Shown here piece after piece: positions 8,184 to 17,960 of a stretch of DNA of 64,000 nucleotides. The notes under the pieces were generated by a model. The model had not been told where the DNA came from. It saw only the letters and a list, made by a program, of their open reading frames with translations, and made no database searches. A program made the translations under genes and the position numbers. Source of the DNA: PALSA-1006 sp036171275 (GTDB lineage Bacteria > Pseudomonadota > Gammaproteobacteria > Burkholderiales > Gallionellaceae); the NCBI GenBank assembly GCA_036171275.1, contig JAVHQT010000015.1:62001-126000 (forward strand), written 5' to 3'. Positions within the stretch are counted from its first letter, which is position 1; every line of letters begins with the position of its first letter.

Positions 8184-10463
8184 TTAAAAGAACGTTCCTA
8201 AGGTAAATTGGAAACGTTGAACTTTATCTTGGCTTTGTAAAAAAAGCGGTGTGCCGTAGCTTAATTTGAGTGGTCCAACCGGTGAGAACCAAGTGACTGC
8301 CATGCCGGTGGAGTAGCGCATCCCTAAGCTAGCGGGCGATTGTGTTTCATCACCCGCGAGCACTCCGCCATCTAAAAATACGCTGAGCCGCACCGATTTT
8401 TCTTTGCTAAAACCGGGCATTGGGAACAGCAGTTCAGCATTGCCGATGAAGCGCTGATTGCCACCGATCGAATAACTGTTGCTATCGCGCGGCCCCAGCG
8501 AACTTGGCTCATAGGCGCGAACCGTGCCGACACCGCCTGCGTAAAGGTTTTTGAAAAACGGAAGCGTTTGATTGTTGTAGCCGTTTGCGTAGGCAATCTC
8601 AGTATTTAAATAGAAAGTCAGGTCGCGACTAATCGGTGTAAACCATTGATTTTGAAGTGTAATCTTATAATAGTTTTGGCTGGATTGCGGCGCGCTGGCT
8701 TCAAAAAACGCCCGTTGAATACTGCCTTCGGTGGTGTAAATGGCACTATCTCGATTGTCACGGCTCCAACCCACTGTGCCTAAATAATTTTGGGTTGTTT
8801 CGCCATAAGTAGCGATGTAGTCAGTAAAACGTTGCGGGCTGTAGTCGGTCAGACCAATGGTTGTTTGTTCAATAGAACTGCCGTAGTGAATCAATTGATC
8901 TTCGCTAAGCGGAACGGCAAAGCGCACGCCGCCACCGATATTTTTAGAAGTGTATTGGCTGATGGTGCTTAAGGAATTGGAAGTGCGGTTAAACAAATCA
9001 AAGCCACGGCTAACGCCATCATCAGTCCAGTAAGGGTCGGTGAACGAAATCGAATAGATTCTATTGACGGAACTGGTATTGATTTGGGTGGAAAGGGAAT
9101 TACCCGAACCAAATAAATTGCTTTGGCTGACGCCAGCCATCAGCGTCAGGCCTTCCATGCTGCTGATGCCGGCACCGATAGATAGATTTCCAGTCGATTT
9201 TTCTTCTACCGTGATATTTAAATCTATTTGATCTTTGGTGCCAGGTACCGGCGCGGTTTCGATATTCACCGAGCTAAAGATGCCCAGTCGGTCAACGCGT
9301 TGCTTCGATTTTTTAATTTTCTCAGTGGCAAACCAACCGCTTTCCATTTGCCGAAACTCGCGACGAATCACCTCATCGCGGGTTTTTGTGTTGCCAAAAA
9401 TGTTGATTCGACGAATATAAACCCGTTGCCCAGGATCAACCATAAAGGTAAAAGCAACTTGATGTTTGATTTTGTCTAGCTGTGGCGCAGGGTTGATATT
9501 GGCAAATGCATAGCCGGCGTCGCCTAATCTTTCAGTAATTTTTTGATTGGCTGCCGTAATCGCTTTGAGTGCGAACACGTCGCCGGGCTGAATTGCAATC
9601 AAAGCGCGAATTTCGGCATGGCTAAACAGCGTATCAGGTCCTGCTACTTGGACATCAGAAACCGTGTAACGCGGTCCTTCATCGATATTTAAAGTGATAA
9701 AAATGTCTTTTTTATCGGGTGAAATGGACACCTGAGTTGAGCGAACCGCGAATTCCATATACCCAGAATCCATATAAAAACTGCGCAGGGTTTCAATATC
9801 GGCTGCCAATTTTTGTTTTGAATACTGGTCACCTTTGCCCATCCAGCTTGACCAATCGCTGACATTCATTTTCATCATCTCAAGCAGTTCACGTTCGCTA
9901 AAGGCATGATTACCCACAATATTAATTTGTCGAATCTTAGAGACTTGCCCTTCAATCACATTAAATGTAATGGCAACGCGATTGCGTTCCAGCTGGACTA
10001 AAGTGGCTTTTACCGACGCCGCGTATTTGCCTCGGGCGACGTATTGACGTTTCAGCTCTTGTTCGGATTTTTCTAGCGCCGATTTGTCTAGAATCCGCCC
10101 TTCCGCCAAGCCAATCGCTTTCAAATTGTCACGCAGTTGATCTTTGGGAAAGTCTTTGACACCAACGATTTCCACGCTAGCGATGGTGGGGCGCTCGCGC
10201 ACCGTAATGACCAGTACGTTGCGTTCAACTTTTAAATTAACGTCGCGGAAAAAGCCGGTTGAAAATAAAGCGTGTAACGCAGCTGCTGACCGTTCTTCAT
10301 TTAAAGTATCGCCCACTTTGACCGGTAAATAGCTAAACACCGTGCCGGCTTCGGTTCTTTGAATCCCTTCAACGCGAATGTCTTTAATGATGAAAGGTTC
10401 GAATGCCCAAGTGGAAGTTGTAATCAACAGCGGTAGCAAAGCCACCCATTTAATAAAATTCAT
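8184..10463 (-). CDS. bamA: Outer-membrane assembly factor BamA
   Basis: BamA is the core of the BAM complex that folds beta-barrel proteins into the outer membrane. 759 residues: a signal peptide (MNFIKWVALLPLLITTSTWA), five POTRA domains to about residue 420, then a 16-strand Omp85 barrel ending in the C-terminal Phe. The loop 6 motif, usually VRGF or VRGY, reads VRAYE here (GGVGTVRAYE): the Arg is kept and the Gly is replaced by Ala. It is placed between rseP and skp, as in most proteobacteria. Confidence 0.97.
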   Translation of the reverse strand: MNFIKWVALLPLLITTSTWAFEPFIIKDIRVEGIQRTEAGTVFSYLPVKVGDTLNEERSAAALHALFSTGFFRDVNLKVERNVLVITVRERPTIASVEIVGVKDFPKDQLRDNLKAIGLAEGRILDKSALEKSEQELKRQYVARGKYAASVKATLVQLERNRVAITFNVIEGQVSKIRQINIVGNHAFSERELLEMMKMNVSDWSSWMGKGDQYSKQKLAADIETLRSFYMDSGYMEFAVRSTQVSISPDKKDIFITLNIDEGPRYTVSDVQVAGPDTLFSHAEIRALIAIQPGDVFALKAITAANQKITERLGDAGYAFANINPAPQLDKIKHQVAFTFMVDPGQRVYIRRINIFGNTKTRDEVIRREFRQMESGWFATEKIKKSKQRVDRLGIFSSVNIETAPVPGTKDQIDLNITVEEKSTGNLSIGAGISSMEGLTLMAGVSQSNLFGSGNSLSTQINTSSVNRIYSISFTDPYWTDDGVSRGFDLFNRTSNSLSTISQYTSKNIGGGVRFAVPLSEDQLIHYGSSIEQTTIGLTDYSPQRFTDYIATYGETTQNYLGTVGWSRDNRDSAIYTTEGSIQRAFFEASAPQSSQNYYKITLQNQWFTPISRDLTFYLNTEIAYANGYNNQTLPFFKNLYAGGVGTVRAYEPSSLGPRDSNSYSIGGNQRFIGNAELLFPMPGFSKEKSVRLSVFLDGGVLAGDETQSPASLGMRYSTGMAVTWFSPVGPLKLSYGTPLFLQSQDKVQRFQFTLGTFF

Positions 10464-10471
10464 TCGTTTTC

Positions 10472-11824
10472 TTAACCTGAAATCAAGCGACTAATGTCGT
10501 TATAAAAAGCAAAAGCCATCATTGTTACCAGTAATGCAATGCCAATTTTTTGTCCAATTTCACCCGTTCTTTCTGACACCGGACGACCCTGAACTAACTC
10601 GAGCGAATAATACAGGAAATGCCCTCCATCTAATAACGGGATTGGTAGTAAATTCAACACGCCTAAGCTAATGCTAATCAGTGCCAGAAACCCTAAATAC
10701 GCCACCCAACCCATTTGCGCAGATTGTCCCGCGTAGTCGGCAATGGTAATCGGGCCGCTTAAATTCTTCAGCGAAACTTCGCCGATCAGCATTTTACCAA
10801 TCATCTTTAAGCTGACGATGGCCGTATCCCAAGTTTTGCCGATGGCCTGCTGCAAGGCTGCAAACGGAGCATAGCTGACGGTGGTCAGCATTGCTTCAAA
10901 GGCATGGCGATCAAACACCGGCGCTGCGCCAATTCGTCCAATGGATTGCCCGGATTCGGTGATGGAATCTGGTAAAATAGTTAATATAATCAATGAGTTA
11001 CCGCGCATAACTTCAATCGTTAATGGTAGATTAGGATGGGCGCGAACTTGGGTAACGAAATCATCCCACACGGCAATTAGCTGTTGATTAACGCGTAAAA
11101 TTTTGTCTTGCGCTTGCAGTCCACCGCGCGATGCTGCACCGTCAGCGCTGAGTTTTTCGATGATCGGCAGCAACGGTGGCTGATACGGATGTAAGCCCAG
11201 CTTATCCAAAAAATTGCCATCCAAATCAGTCGCGCTGAGCATACTGATGTCTAATAAGCGTGAGACGATTTGTCCATCTGGATTGCGTAACGCAAGAATT
11301 GCCGAGCGTTTTTGCAATACCAAGTCTAGCAAATTCCAACGCACCTCTTGCCAAGTTGCGGTGGCTTCCCCGTTAATGCTGAGCAGGGTTTGTTGCGAAT
11401 GTAATTGTGCTGCGGCGGCCGGTGTTGCTACCGGGATTGTGCCTAAAATCGGCTTCACGCCGGGCACACCCACCATAAATAACAGCCAGTACAAGGCAAT
11501 CGCTAGCAACAAATTGGCGAATGGGCCGGCCAGCACTATCGCCATGCGCCGACCAACCGATTGACGGTTAAAAGTGCGCGATTGTTCTGCGGCTGCCACC
11601 GCGCCTTCGCGTTCGTCGAGCATTTTGACGTAACCACCGAGCGGAATTGCGGAAATGACCCATTCGGTCTCTCCACCGGCAAAGCGCTTGGCGTAAATGA
11701 CTTTGCCAAAACCCACTGAAAAACGGAGCACTTTGACACCGCAACGGCGCGCCACAAGGTAATGTCCTAATTCGTGGATGACGACTAAGATAATAATTGC
11801 AGCTAAAAAAGCCAATAAAGTCAT
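10472..11824 (-). CDS. rseP: Site-2 protease RseP
   Basis: RseP is an inner-membrane zinc protease. It cuts within membrane helices, for example anti-sigma-E RseA and leftover signal peptides. The protein has the zinc motif HELGH at 17-21 in the first helix, two PDZ domains in the periplasmic middle, and the second active-site block LLPIPLLDGGH near the C-terminus. I chose the ATG at 11824 (450 residues): it overlaps the dxr stop as ATGA, and the family starts right at the first helix. An ATG five codons upstream is less likely. Confidence 0.95.
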   Translation of the reverse strand: MTLLAFLAAIIILVVIHELGHYLVARRCGVKVLRFSVGFGKVIYAKRFAGGETEWVISAIPLGGYVKMLDEREGAVAAAEQSRTFNRQSVGRRMAIVLAGPFANLLLAIALYWLLFMVGVPGVKPILGTIPVATPAAAAQLHSQQTLLSINGEATATWQEVRWNLLDLVLQKRSAILALRNPDGQIVSRLLDISMLSATDLDGNFLDKLGLHPYQPPLLPIIEKLSADGAASRGGLQAQDKILRVNQQLIAVWDDFVTQVRAHPNLPLTIEVMRGNSLIILTILPDSITESGQSIGRIGAAPVFDRHAFEAMLTTVSYAPFAALQQAIGKTWDTAIVSLKMIGKMLIGEVSLKNLSGPITIADYAGQSAQMGWVAYLGFLALISISLGVLNLLPIPLLDGGHFLYYSLELVQGRPVSERTGEIGQKIGIALLVTMMAFAFYNDISRLISG

Positions 11825-13005
11825 GGGGTTATCATCCAATTTTTCGCTGCTTGCCGTGCTTGTGCATCAGCGTGTAAGACGTCGGCTAGCTCGGTTACTG
11901 CAACGACGGGCAATTTTTCCAAGACGTCGGCAATTAAACGGGGAATGTCCAAAAATGCGATGCGTCCGGCTAAAAAAGACGCCACCGCCACTTCGTTCGC
12001 TGCATTCAGCAAGGCCGGCGCAGTGCCGCCAGCTTCTAACGCGCGATAGGCTAAGGCTAGACACGGAAAGCGTTCAAAATCAGGTATTTGAAAATCAAGC
12101 CGGGCAATTTTGAATAAATCCAAAGCTGCCACCCCCGAGTCAATCCGCGCCGGATAGGCCAAGCCGAAAGCAATCGGTGTGCGCATATCAGGGTTGCCCA
12201 GCTGAGCCAACACCGAGCCGTCGATATATTGCACCAGCGAATGAATGACGCTTTGCGGATGAATCACCACTTGAATCGCTGCTGCGGGCGCGTTAAACAA
12301 CCAGTGTGCCTCGATTACTTCCAGCCCTTTATTCATCATAGTGGCGGAATCGACCGAAATTTTGCGTCCCATGCTCCAGTTGGGATGCGCGCAGGCTTGA
12401 TCGGGTGTGACCGTTTGCAAGGTCGCGAGTGGCGTATTGCGGAACGGACCGCCAGAAGCGGTCAGTAAAATTTGACTGACCCCGGCTCCGCGTAGATCTC
12501 CGGCATAGCCAGCGGGCAAACTCTGGAAAATGGCATTGTGCTCGCTATCAATCGGCAACAGCGCAGCACCGCTTTCGCGCACCGCCTCCATAAACAAGCG
12601 TCCCGCCATCACTAAGGTTTCTTTATTGGCCAACATGATTTTTTTACCGGCACGTGCCGCCGCTAAGGTGGGACGCAAGCCTGCTGCGCCGACAATCGCA
12701 GCCATCACCGCTGTGACGTCTGGCGCGATGCACACTTGCACTAAAGCGTCTACACCCGTCAATACTTGCGTGGCAGAACCGGCCGCGTTTAAACGGCTGC
12801 GCAGTTGTTGCGCCTGTTCTTCGGCGATCATGACCGCAAATTTCGGTTTGAAATCAAGACATTGGCTATAAAGCAGTTCCACTTGCGTCGCCGCTGTTAA
12901 GGCATAGATTTGATAATTTTGCGGATGGCGCGACACCACATCGAGCGTACTTTTGCCGATGCTGCCGGTAGCACCTAGGATGGTAATCACTTGAGGAGTG
13001 GTCAT
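11821..13005 (-). CDS. dxr: 1-deoxy-D-xylulose 5-phosphate reductoisomerase
   Basis: Dxr turns DXP into MEP with NADPH, the committed step of the MEP isoprenoid pathway that feeds undecaprenyl-PP (uppS is two genes upstream). 394 residues. NADPH motif GATGSIGKSTLDVV is at about 10-23; the metal and substrate blocks are PIDSEHNAIFQ, LTASGGPFR and HPNWSMGRKISVDSATMMNKG. Length is normal. A 141-base gap separates it from cdsA; no terminator is seen there. Confidence 0.97.
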   Translation of the reverse strand: MTTPQVITILGATGSIGKSTLDVVSRHPQNYQIYALTAATQVELLYSQCLDFKPKFAVMIAEEQAQQLRSRLNAAGSATQVLTGVDALVQVCIAPDVTAVMAAIVGAAGLRPTLAAARAGKKIMLANKETLVMAGRLFMEAVRESGAALLPIDSEHNAIFQSLPAGYAGDLRGAGVSQILLTASGGPFRNTPLATLQTVTPDQACAHPNWSMGRKISVDSATMMNKGLEVIEAHWLFNAPAAAIQVVIHPQSVIHSLVQYIDGSVLAQLGNPDMRTPIAFGLAYPARIDSGVAALDLFKIARLDFQIPDFERFPCLALAYRALEAGGTAPALLNAANEVAVASFLAGRIAFLDIPRLIADVLEKLPVVAVTELADVLHADAQARQAAKNWMITP

Positions 13006-13146
13006 ATTTAAAATATAGGTGAGGCTGAGGGAATCGCACTAAGCAACGCCGCAAGCGGCACGCAAGCATTCGCTCTAGCGCGATAAGTTGGGGGAAATTG
13101 CCCTTTCATAAGCGCAGGGCGAATGGGTGAAATAATCAGTGTCTCC

Positions 13147-13974
13147 TTAGGCAATTTGTTGCAGCGCCAACGTCAAAGCAACGAAGGGTAGGGTGGAAGT
13201 CAGTGCGTCGATGCGGTCTAATAGCCCGCCGTGTCCTGGCAACAAAGCGCCACTGTCTTTGACGCCGGCTTGGCGTTTCACCGCCGATTCGAATAAATCG
13301 CCAATAACAGCTAGGCCGACATACCACCAAGATGCGATGACGATGCCCGGAAAAACCCCCGGAAATTGCTGAAACAATTTTGCGCCGAAACCGATTGCCA
13401 ACACATAAATCGTCACTACGACCAGCGCCCCGAACACGCCTTCCCAAGTTTTGCCTGGACTAATGGTAGGCGCTAATTTGTTTTTGCCGAAGCGTCGCCC
13501 GGCAAAATACGCCGCACTATCCGCTACCCACACCACCGACATCGCGCCCAACAAAAGCCAGGGGCTGGCTTGATGTAAGTCGATCATTGCTAAGCCGGTG
13601 GGGATGATAATTAGCCAACCGACAAAACTCATTAGCCATTTATTTTGCGGCTTCCAACTGGCAATCATCCAAGCAGGCACCACTAATACCCAAAAAATCA
13701 CGGCGGCGCAGTAGCAAAAAAAGTGCGGTAAGGGTACGAGATTAGCAGGGTAAGCGCCGTCTAACCAAAATAATGACAGTAAAAAGACGAGCGTAATCAC
13801 GCAATAAACAGTGGCGGCGCGGGGGGGGAGTTTTGCTAAACGAGCCCACTCGACGGCACCTTGCCAAACTAACAATGCCACGGCGATTTGCCAGCTCCAA
13901 GCCGGCAAGGTGAATAGGGCGGCCAGTAAAACGACCACTAAAATTAGAGCGGTCATGACGCGCTGTTTAAGCAT
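13147..13974 (-). CDS. cdsA: Phosphatidate cytidylyltransferase
   Basis: CdsA makes CDP-diacylglycerol from phosphatidic acid and CTP in the inner membrane. CDP-diacylglycerol is the precursor used by PssA (also in this window). The 275-residue protein has about eight membrane helices and the signature SAVKRQAGVKDSG followed by LPGHGGLLDRIDAL. I chose the ATG at 13974 (MLKQRVMTALILVVV), which overlaps the end of uppS by 8 bases. The frame stays open further upstream, but that part is uppS in another frame. Confidence 0.94.
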   Translation of the reverse strand: MLKQRVMTALILVVVLLAALFTLPAWSWQIAVALLVWQGAVEWARLAKLPPRAATVYCVITLVFLLSLFWLDGAYPANLVPLPHFFCYCAAVIFWVLVVPAWMIASWKPQNKWLMSFVGWLIIIPTGLAMIDLHQASPWLLLGAMSVVWVADSAAYFAGRRFGKNKLAPTISPGKTWEGVFGALVVVTIYVLAIGFGAKLFQQFPGVFPGIVIASWWYVGLAVIGDLFESAVKRQAGVKDSGALLPGHGGLLDRIDALTSTLPFVALTLALQQIA

Positions 13975-14731
13975 CGGGGGTACGCTCGGTGAGTTGTTCG
14001 CTGGTACGCCCGAAGCGGCGTTCGCGTTGTTGATAAGATTGGATCGCCTCGTCCAAAGCCCTGCGGTCAAAGGCTGGCCACAAAATAGAGGTGAAATAAA
14101 ATTCGCTGTAAGCCAGCTGCCAGAGTAAGAAATTACTGATTCTTTCTTCGCCGCCGGTGCGGATAAATAAGTCCGGTTCTGGGGCGTAATGCAAGGCTAA
14201 GAAAGGTGCTAAGTCTTCTTCGGTAAAGTCGATTGCGCGTTCAGGATGTGCTTTCCACAAGGCTTTGGTGGCATTGATAATGTCCCAACGCCCACCGTAA
14301 TTGGCGGCAATGGTCAGCGTCAAGCCATCGTTTAGCGCGGTTAATTGTTCGGCTTCGGCAATGTAAGTTTGCAATTTACCCTCAAAACGACTGCGGTCAC
14401 CGATGATTTTTAGGCGCACATTATGTTCATGCAAGGTGTTAATTTCTCGCTCCAGCATTTTTATAAAAAGCTGCATCAAAAAAGTCACTTCCTCGGCGGG
14501 GCGACGCCAGTTTTCGCTACTGAAGGCAAACAAAGTTAAGTATTCAACGCCCAGTTCACGGCACGCTTTCACCATTTCGCGCACGGTTTGTACGCCGCGC
14601 TGATGTCCTGCGACACGCGGTAAGAAACGATTTTTGGCCCATCGACCATTGCCATCCATGATCATGGCGATATGGCGGGGCACGGGCGCACTGGGCGGAA
14701 CGCTTTTTGTTGAACTGTTAAACAGCGCCAT
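13967..14731 (-). CDS. uppS: Undecaprenyl diphosphate synthase
   Basis: UppS adds eight isopentenyl units in cis to farnesyl-PP, making the C55 lipid carrier for peptidoglycan and O-antigen. 254 residues. The catalytic block IAMIMDGNGRWAK is near residues 22-34, followed by GHQRGVQTVREMV, FAFSSENW and the C-terminal signature PDLFIRTGGEERISNFLLWQ. Normal length. A 230-base gap lies between it and frr; I see no gene in that gap. Confidence 0.97.
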   Translation of the reverse strand: MALFNSSTKSVPPSAPVPRHIAMIMDGNGRWAKNRFLPRVAGHQRGVQTVREMVKACRELGVEYLTLFAFSSENWRRPAEEVTFLMQLFIKMLEREINTLHEHNVRLKIIGDRSRFEGKLQTYIAEAEQLTALNDGLTLTIAANYGGRWDIINATKALWKAHPERAIDFTEEDLAPFLALHYAPEPDLFIRTGGEERISNFLLWQLAYSEFYFTSILWPAFDRRALDEAIQSYQQRERRFGRTSEQLTERTPDA

Positions 14732-14961
14732 TTTTCAGCACCTTTGTGTGAAGCAAACGGTTAGTGAGCGAAACGCTGCTGTCTGCACTTTTTGGCCTAG
14801 CTGCGTCCAGCGGCATCCAAAAGACGCGGTTAAAAAGCGCTGGATATTGGTTAGTATCGCTGTGGCGGACAGGGCGTGCAGCACTGGCTAAAATTCAAAA
14901 TTTTTAAATTAAAATTAGTGGAAAAGTTTTAGCGTAACGCTTTGATTAAATTGAGTTATTT

Positions 14962-15519
14962 TTAAACCGCTAATAAATCCGTTTCTTTTTGCTGCAAAGC
15001 CTTGTCGATTTCCAGCACAAAACGATCGGTGAATTTTTGCACTTCATCTTGGGCGCGGCGTTCATCGTCTTCACCAACGACTTTATCTTTGAGCAATTTT
15101 TTTAATTGTTCGTTTGCTTCGCGACGAATATTGCGCACCGACACTTTGGCATTTTCAGCTTCAGAACGAACAATTTTGATCATGTCGCGGCGCCGTTCTT
15201 CAGTCAACATCGGCATCGGCACTCGAATTACATCGCCATTTGTGGAAGGATTTAACCCTAAATCGGCATCGCGAATGGCTTTTTCGACTACGGAAATCAT
15301 TTTCTTTTCCCACGGTTGCACGCCAATGGTTCGGGCATCAATCAGGGTGATATTGGCGACTTGGGTCAGCAAAGTTGGATTGCCGTAATAGTCCACTGTA
15401 ATGTGATCCAAAATACCGGTATGCGCCCGTCCGGTGCGCACTTTCGCTAAATCGACTTTCATCGCTTCGAGCGACTTGAGCATTTTTTGTTCTACGTGTT
15501 TTTTAATGTCCGCAATCAT
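14962..15519 (-). CDS. frr: Ribosome recycling factor
   Basis: RRF splits the post-termination ribosome together with EF-G. The 185-residue protein has the family pattern of a three-helix bundle with an inserted domain. Conserved parts are KVRTGRAHTGILDHITVDYYG, IGVQPWEKKMI and NGDVIRVPMPMLTEERR. It lies 13 bases after pyrH in the standard rpsB-tsf-pyrH-frr order. Confidence 0.98.
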   Translation of the reverse strand: MIADIKKHVEQKMLKSLEAMKVDLAKVRTGRAHTGILDHITVDYYGNPTLLTQVANITLIDARTIGVQPWEKKMISVVEKAIRDADLGLNPSTNGDVIRVPMPMLTEERRRDMIKIVRSEAENAKVSVRNIRREANEQLKKLLKDKVVGEDDERRAQDEVQKFTDRFVLEIDKALQQKETDLLAV

Positions 15520-15532
15520 GCCAAAAATCCTT

Positions 15533-16258
15533 TTAATTACAATGCACTAAAGTGCCTTCGTCTTGTCCGGTCACCACGCGTTTTAACGCCCCAGCAGTGA
15601 AAATGCTAAACACGATAATCGGCAATTTTTGATCGCGACACAAGGTTAGCGCGGTGGAATCCATCACCTTTAAATCTTTGCTAATGGCCTCGTCGAAACT
15701 GACTTTTTGATAGCGGGTGGCGCTCGGGTCTTTTTTAGGATCGGCGGTGTAAACGCCATCCACTTTGGTGGCTTTAATCACGACATCCGCCGACATTTCT
15801 ACGCCGCGTAAAGCCGCTGCGGTGTCGGTGGTAAAAAAAGGACTACCGATGCCTGCCGCAAAAATAACCACCTTGCCTTCTTCCAAATAGCGCAAGGCCT
15901 TGCCGCGAATAAATGGCTCGGCAACTTGTTCTAAATTGAGGGCTGACTGCACGCGGCAAGGCAAGCCGGCACGCGTCATGGAATCTTGCAACGCCATGCT
16001 ATTCATTACCGTTGCCAACATCCCCATATAATCCGCCGTCGCTCTGTCCATACCAGCAGCAGCGGGAGCAACTCCGCGAAAAATGTTGCCACCACCAATG
16101 ACAATCGCCACTTGAACCCCTAAACCCACCACTTCCGCAATCTCAGAAACGATGCGTTCAATCACGGCTCGGTTGATGCCGTAACTGTCGTCGCCCATCA
16201 AAGCTTCGCCAGAGAGTTTGAGAAGAATACGTTTGTAAACAGGGGTTTGGCTAAGCAT
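15533..16258 (-). CDS. pyrH: Uridylate (UMP) kinase
   Basis: PyrH phosphorylates UMP to UDP, feeding RNA and UDP-sugar synthesis. The 241-residue amino-acid-kinase-fold protein has KRILLKLSGEALMG at the start, the glycine-rich IGGGNIFRG, and ADVVIKATKVDGVYTADPKK. It begins three bases after the tsf stop. Confidence 0.98.
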   Translation of the reverse strand: MLSQTPVYKRILLKLSGEALMGDDSYGINRAVIERIVSEIAEVVGLGVQVAIVIGGGNIFRGVAPAAAGMDRATADYMGMLATVMNSMALQDSMTRAGLPCRVQSALNLEQVAEPFIRGKALRYLEEGKVVIFAAGIGSPFFTTDTAAALRGVEMSADVVIKATKVDGVYTADPKKDPSATRYQKVSFDEAISKDLKVMDSTALTLCRDQKLPIIVFSIFTAGALKRVVTGQDEGTLVHCN

Positions 16259-16261
16259 TGC

Positions 16262-17158
16262 TTAATCCTTTTTGCTGGCAGCGATAGTGGCGGCGACTTC
16301 AGCGGCGTAGTCTTCGACCACTTTCTCAATGCCTTCGCCGACTACAAACATTTGAAAAGCAGCCACTGAGGCGGATTTTGCTTTTAATAATTGCTCCACT
16401 GTTTGCTTGCCATCTTCTGCTTTGACAAAAACTTGACCGAGTAAAGTCACTTCTTTTAGGAATTTTTGCACCGTTCCTTCGGCAATTTTTTCCAACATTG
16501 CTTCAGGTTTGCCGGCTTCTTTGGCTTTTTCAATGGCGATACGACGTTCAGTGGCGATATCTTCTGCACATACGCCGGAAGCATCCACTGATTTGGGCTT
16601 GATCGCCGCAATGTGCATACATAAATCGCGTCCCATGGCTTCATCGCCACCGGTAAAATTAATCAGTACGCCGATTTTGCTGCCGTGCAAATAACTTGCC
16701 AACTGACCGTCTGTGGTTGCGTAACGCACAAAACGCCGCACGGTCATGTTTTCGCCCAGTTTCATCACTAAGGCTTTGCGCATTTCTTCAACCGTGCTTG
16801 CGCCCTGTGCCAGCGCCAGCAAGCTGTCGTTATCCGCTGGATTTTGATTGGCTACAATTTCGGCAACACTTTTCGCAAAGCCGACAAAGTCATCATTTTT
16901 GGCTACAAAGTCGGTTTCGCAATTCACTTCTACCAGTGCACCGATTTTGCCATTTGCGCTAATAAACGCGCCGACCACGCCTTCGGCAGTGACGCGTGAA
17001 GCGGCTTTGCTGGCTTTTGCGCCACTCTTAATCCGCAATAATTCTTCTGCTGCTTTAAAGTCGCCATTGGTTTCTGTCAGCGCCTTTTTGCAATCCATCA
17101 TGCCTAGGCCTGTTGCTTCACGTAATTCTTTAACCATTCCTGCGGTAATTTCAGCCAT
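16262..17158 (-). CDS. tsf: Elongation factor Ts
   Basis: EF-Ts exchanges GDP for GTP on EF-Tu. 298 residues. The N-terminal UBA-like part carries the signature LREATGLGMMDCKKAL, and the core has ETDFVAKNDDFVGFA, the region that contacts EF-Tu. Normal length. An attenuator-like terminator lies in the 79-base gap between rpsB and tsf, so tsf may be made at a lower level than S2. Confidence 0.98.
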   Translation of the reverse strand: MAEITAGMVKELREATGLGMMDCKKALTETNGDFKAAEELLRIKSGAKASKAASRVTAEGVVGAFISANGKIGALVEVNCETDFVAKNDDFVGFAKSVAEIVANQNPADNDSLLALAQGASTVEEMRKALVMKLGENMTVRRFVRYATTDGQLASYLHGSKIGVLINFTGGDEAMGRDLCMHIAAIKPKSVDASGVCAEDIATERRIAIEKAKEAGKPEAMLEKIAEGTVQKFLKEVTLLGQVFVKAEDGKQTVEQLLKAKSASVAAFQMFVVGEGIEKVVEDYAAEVAATIAASKKD

Positions 17159-17195
17159 TTTGAACCCCTAAACTAATAATCATTAACCAATCGTT

Positions 17196-17220
17196 ATAAA
17201 AAAAGGGGCTTGCGCCCCTT
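17196..17220 (-). terminator. Rho-independent terminator/attenuator between rpsB and tsf
   Basis: On the minus strand AAGGGGC, loop GCAA and GCCCCTT form a perfect 7-bp stem, followed at once by seven T. It lies directly downstream of rpsB and upstream of tsf, so it probably works as a partial terminator that sets the S2 to EF-Ts ratio. Confidence 0.8.
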
Positions 17221-17237
17221 CGGTTGAGCGCGGCTGT

Positions 17238-17960
17238 TTAAGCAGCACTTGCCTCAACTTGTTCTGCCAACTCAATCAAGGCAGCAGCGCGTCCTTCCAA
17301 AATAGCATCGGCCACGCCGCGTGCATACAAGCGAATTGCTTGGCTGGAATCGTCATTGCCAGGAATTACAAAGTCCACGCCTAATGGGCTGTGGTTTGTA
17401 TCCACTACGCCAATCACGGGAATACCCAGTTTTTGCGCTTCGGTCACTGTCCCTTTTTGATAGCCGACGTCAATCACAAAAATTGCTGATGGTAAGCCTT
17501 GCAGGTCTTTAATGCCGCCCAAAGAACGTTCTAATTTTTCCAGCTCGCGGCGGAACATTAGACCTTCTTTTTTTGATACTTTTTCGATGCTGCCATCGGC
17601 AACCATCGCTTCTAAATCGCGCAGACGTTTAATCGACAATTGCACGGTTTTAAAGTTAGTCAGCATTCCACCCAACCAACGGTAATCAACGTAAGGTGAG
17701 CCGGCGCGAATCGCTTCTTCGCGAATAATTTCGCGTGCTTGGCGTTTGGTTGCCACAAACAAAATGGTGCCTTTTTTGCCAGACAATTTACGAATATGCT
17801 TCAACGCGTCGTTGAACATCACGACGGTTTTTTCTAAATTGATAATGTGAATTTTGTTACGGTGACCAAAGATAAATGGAGCCATCTTAGGATTCCAAAA
17901 ACGGGTTTGGTGTCCGAAATGAACACCCGCTTCCAACATTTGACGCATGGTAACTGCCAT
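17238..17960 (-). CDS. rpsB: 30S ribosomal protein S2
   Basis: S2 sits on the back of the small subunit and is needed for S1 binding. The 240-residue protein begins MAVTMRQMLEAGVHFGHQTR, the S2 signature, and continues with FIFGHRNKIHIINLEKT and the second signature near FVIPGNDDSSQAIRLY. It is the first gene of the long minus-strand block. The start lies about 118 bases downstream of the predicted transcription start, leaving room for an autoregulatory leader. Confidence 0.98.
   Translation of the reverse strand: MAVTMRQMLEAGVHFGHQTRFWNPKMAPFIFGHRNKIHIINLEKTVVMFNDALKHIRKLSGKKGTILFVATKRQAREIIREEAIRAGSPYVDYRWLGGMLTNFKTVQLSIKRLRDLEAMVADGSIEKVSKKEGLMFRRELEKLERSLGGIKDLQGLPSAIFVIDVGYQKGTVTEAQKLGIPVIGVVDTNHSPLGVDFVIPGNDDSSQAIRLYARGVADAILEGRAAALIELAEQVEASAA

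Noticed and set aside
13048..13059. GCCGC-AA-GCGGC palindrome between dxr and cdsA
   Set aside because: Stem too short and no T-tract; not a convincing terminator.
14634..14891. 85-codon plus-strand frame in the frr-uppS gap
   Set aside because: Lies largely opposite uppS and lacks a ribosome site.
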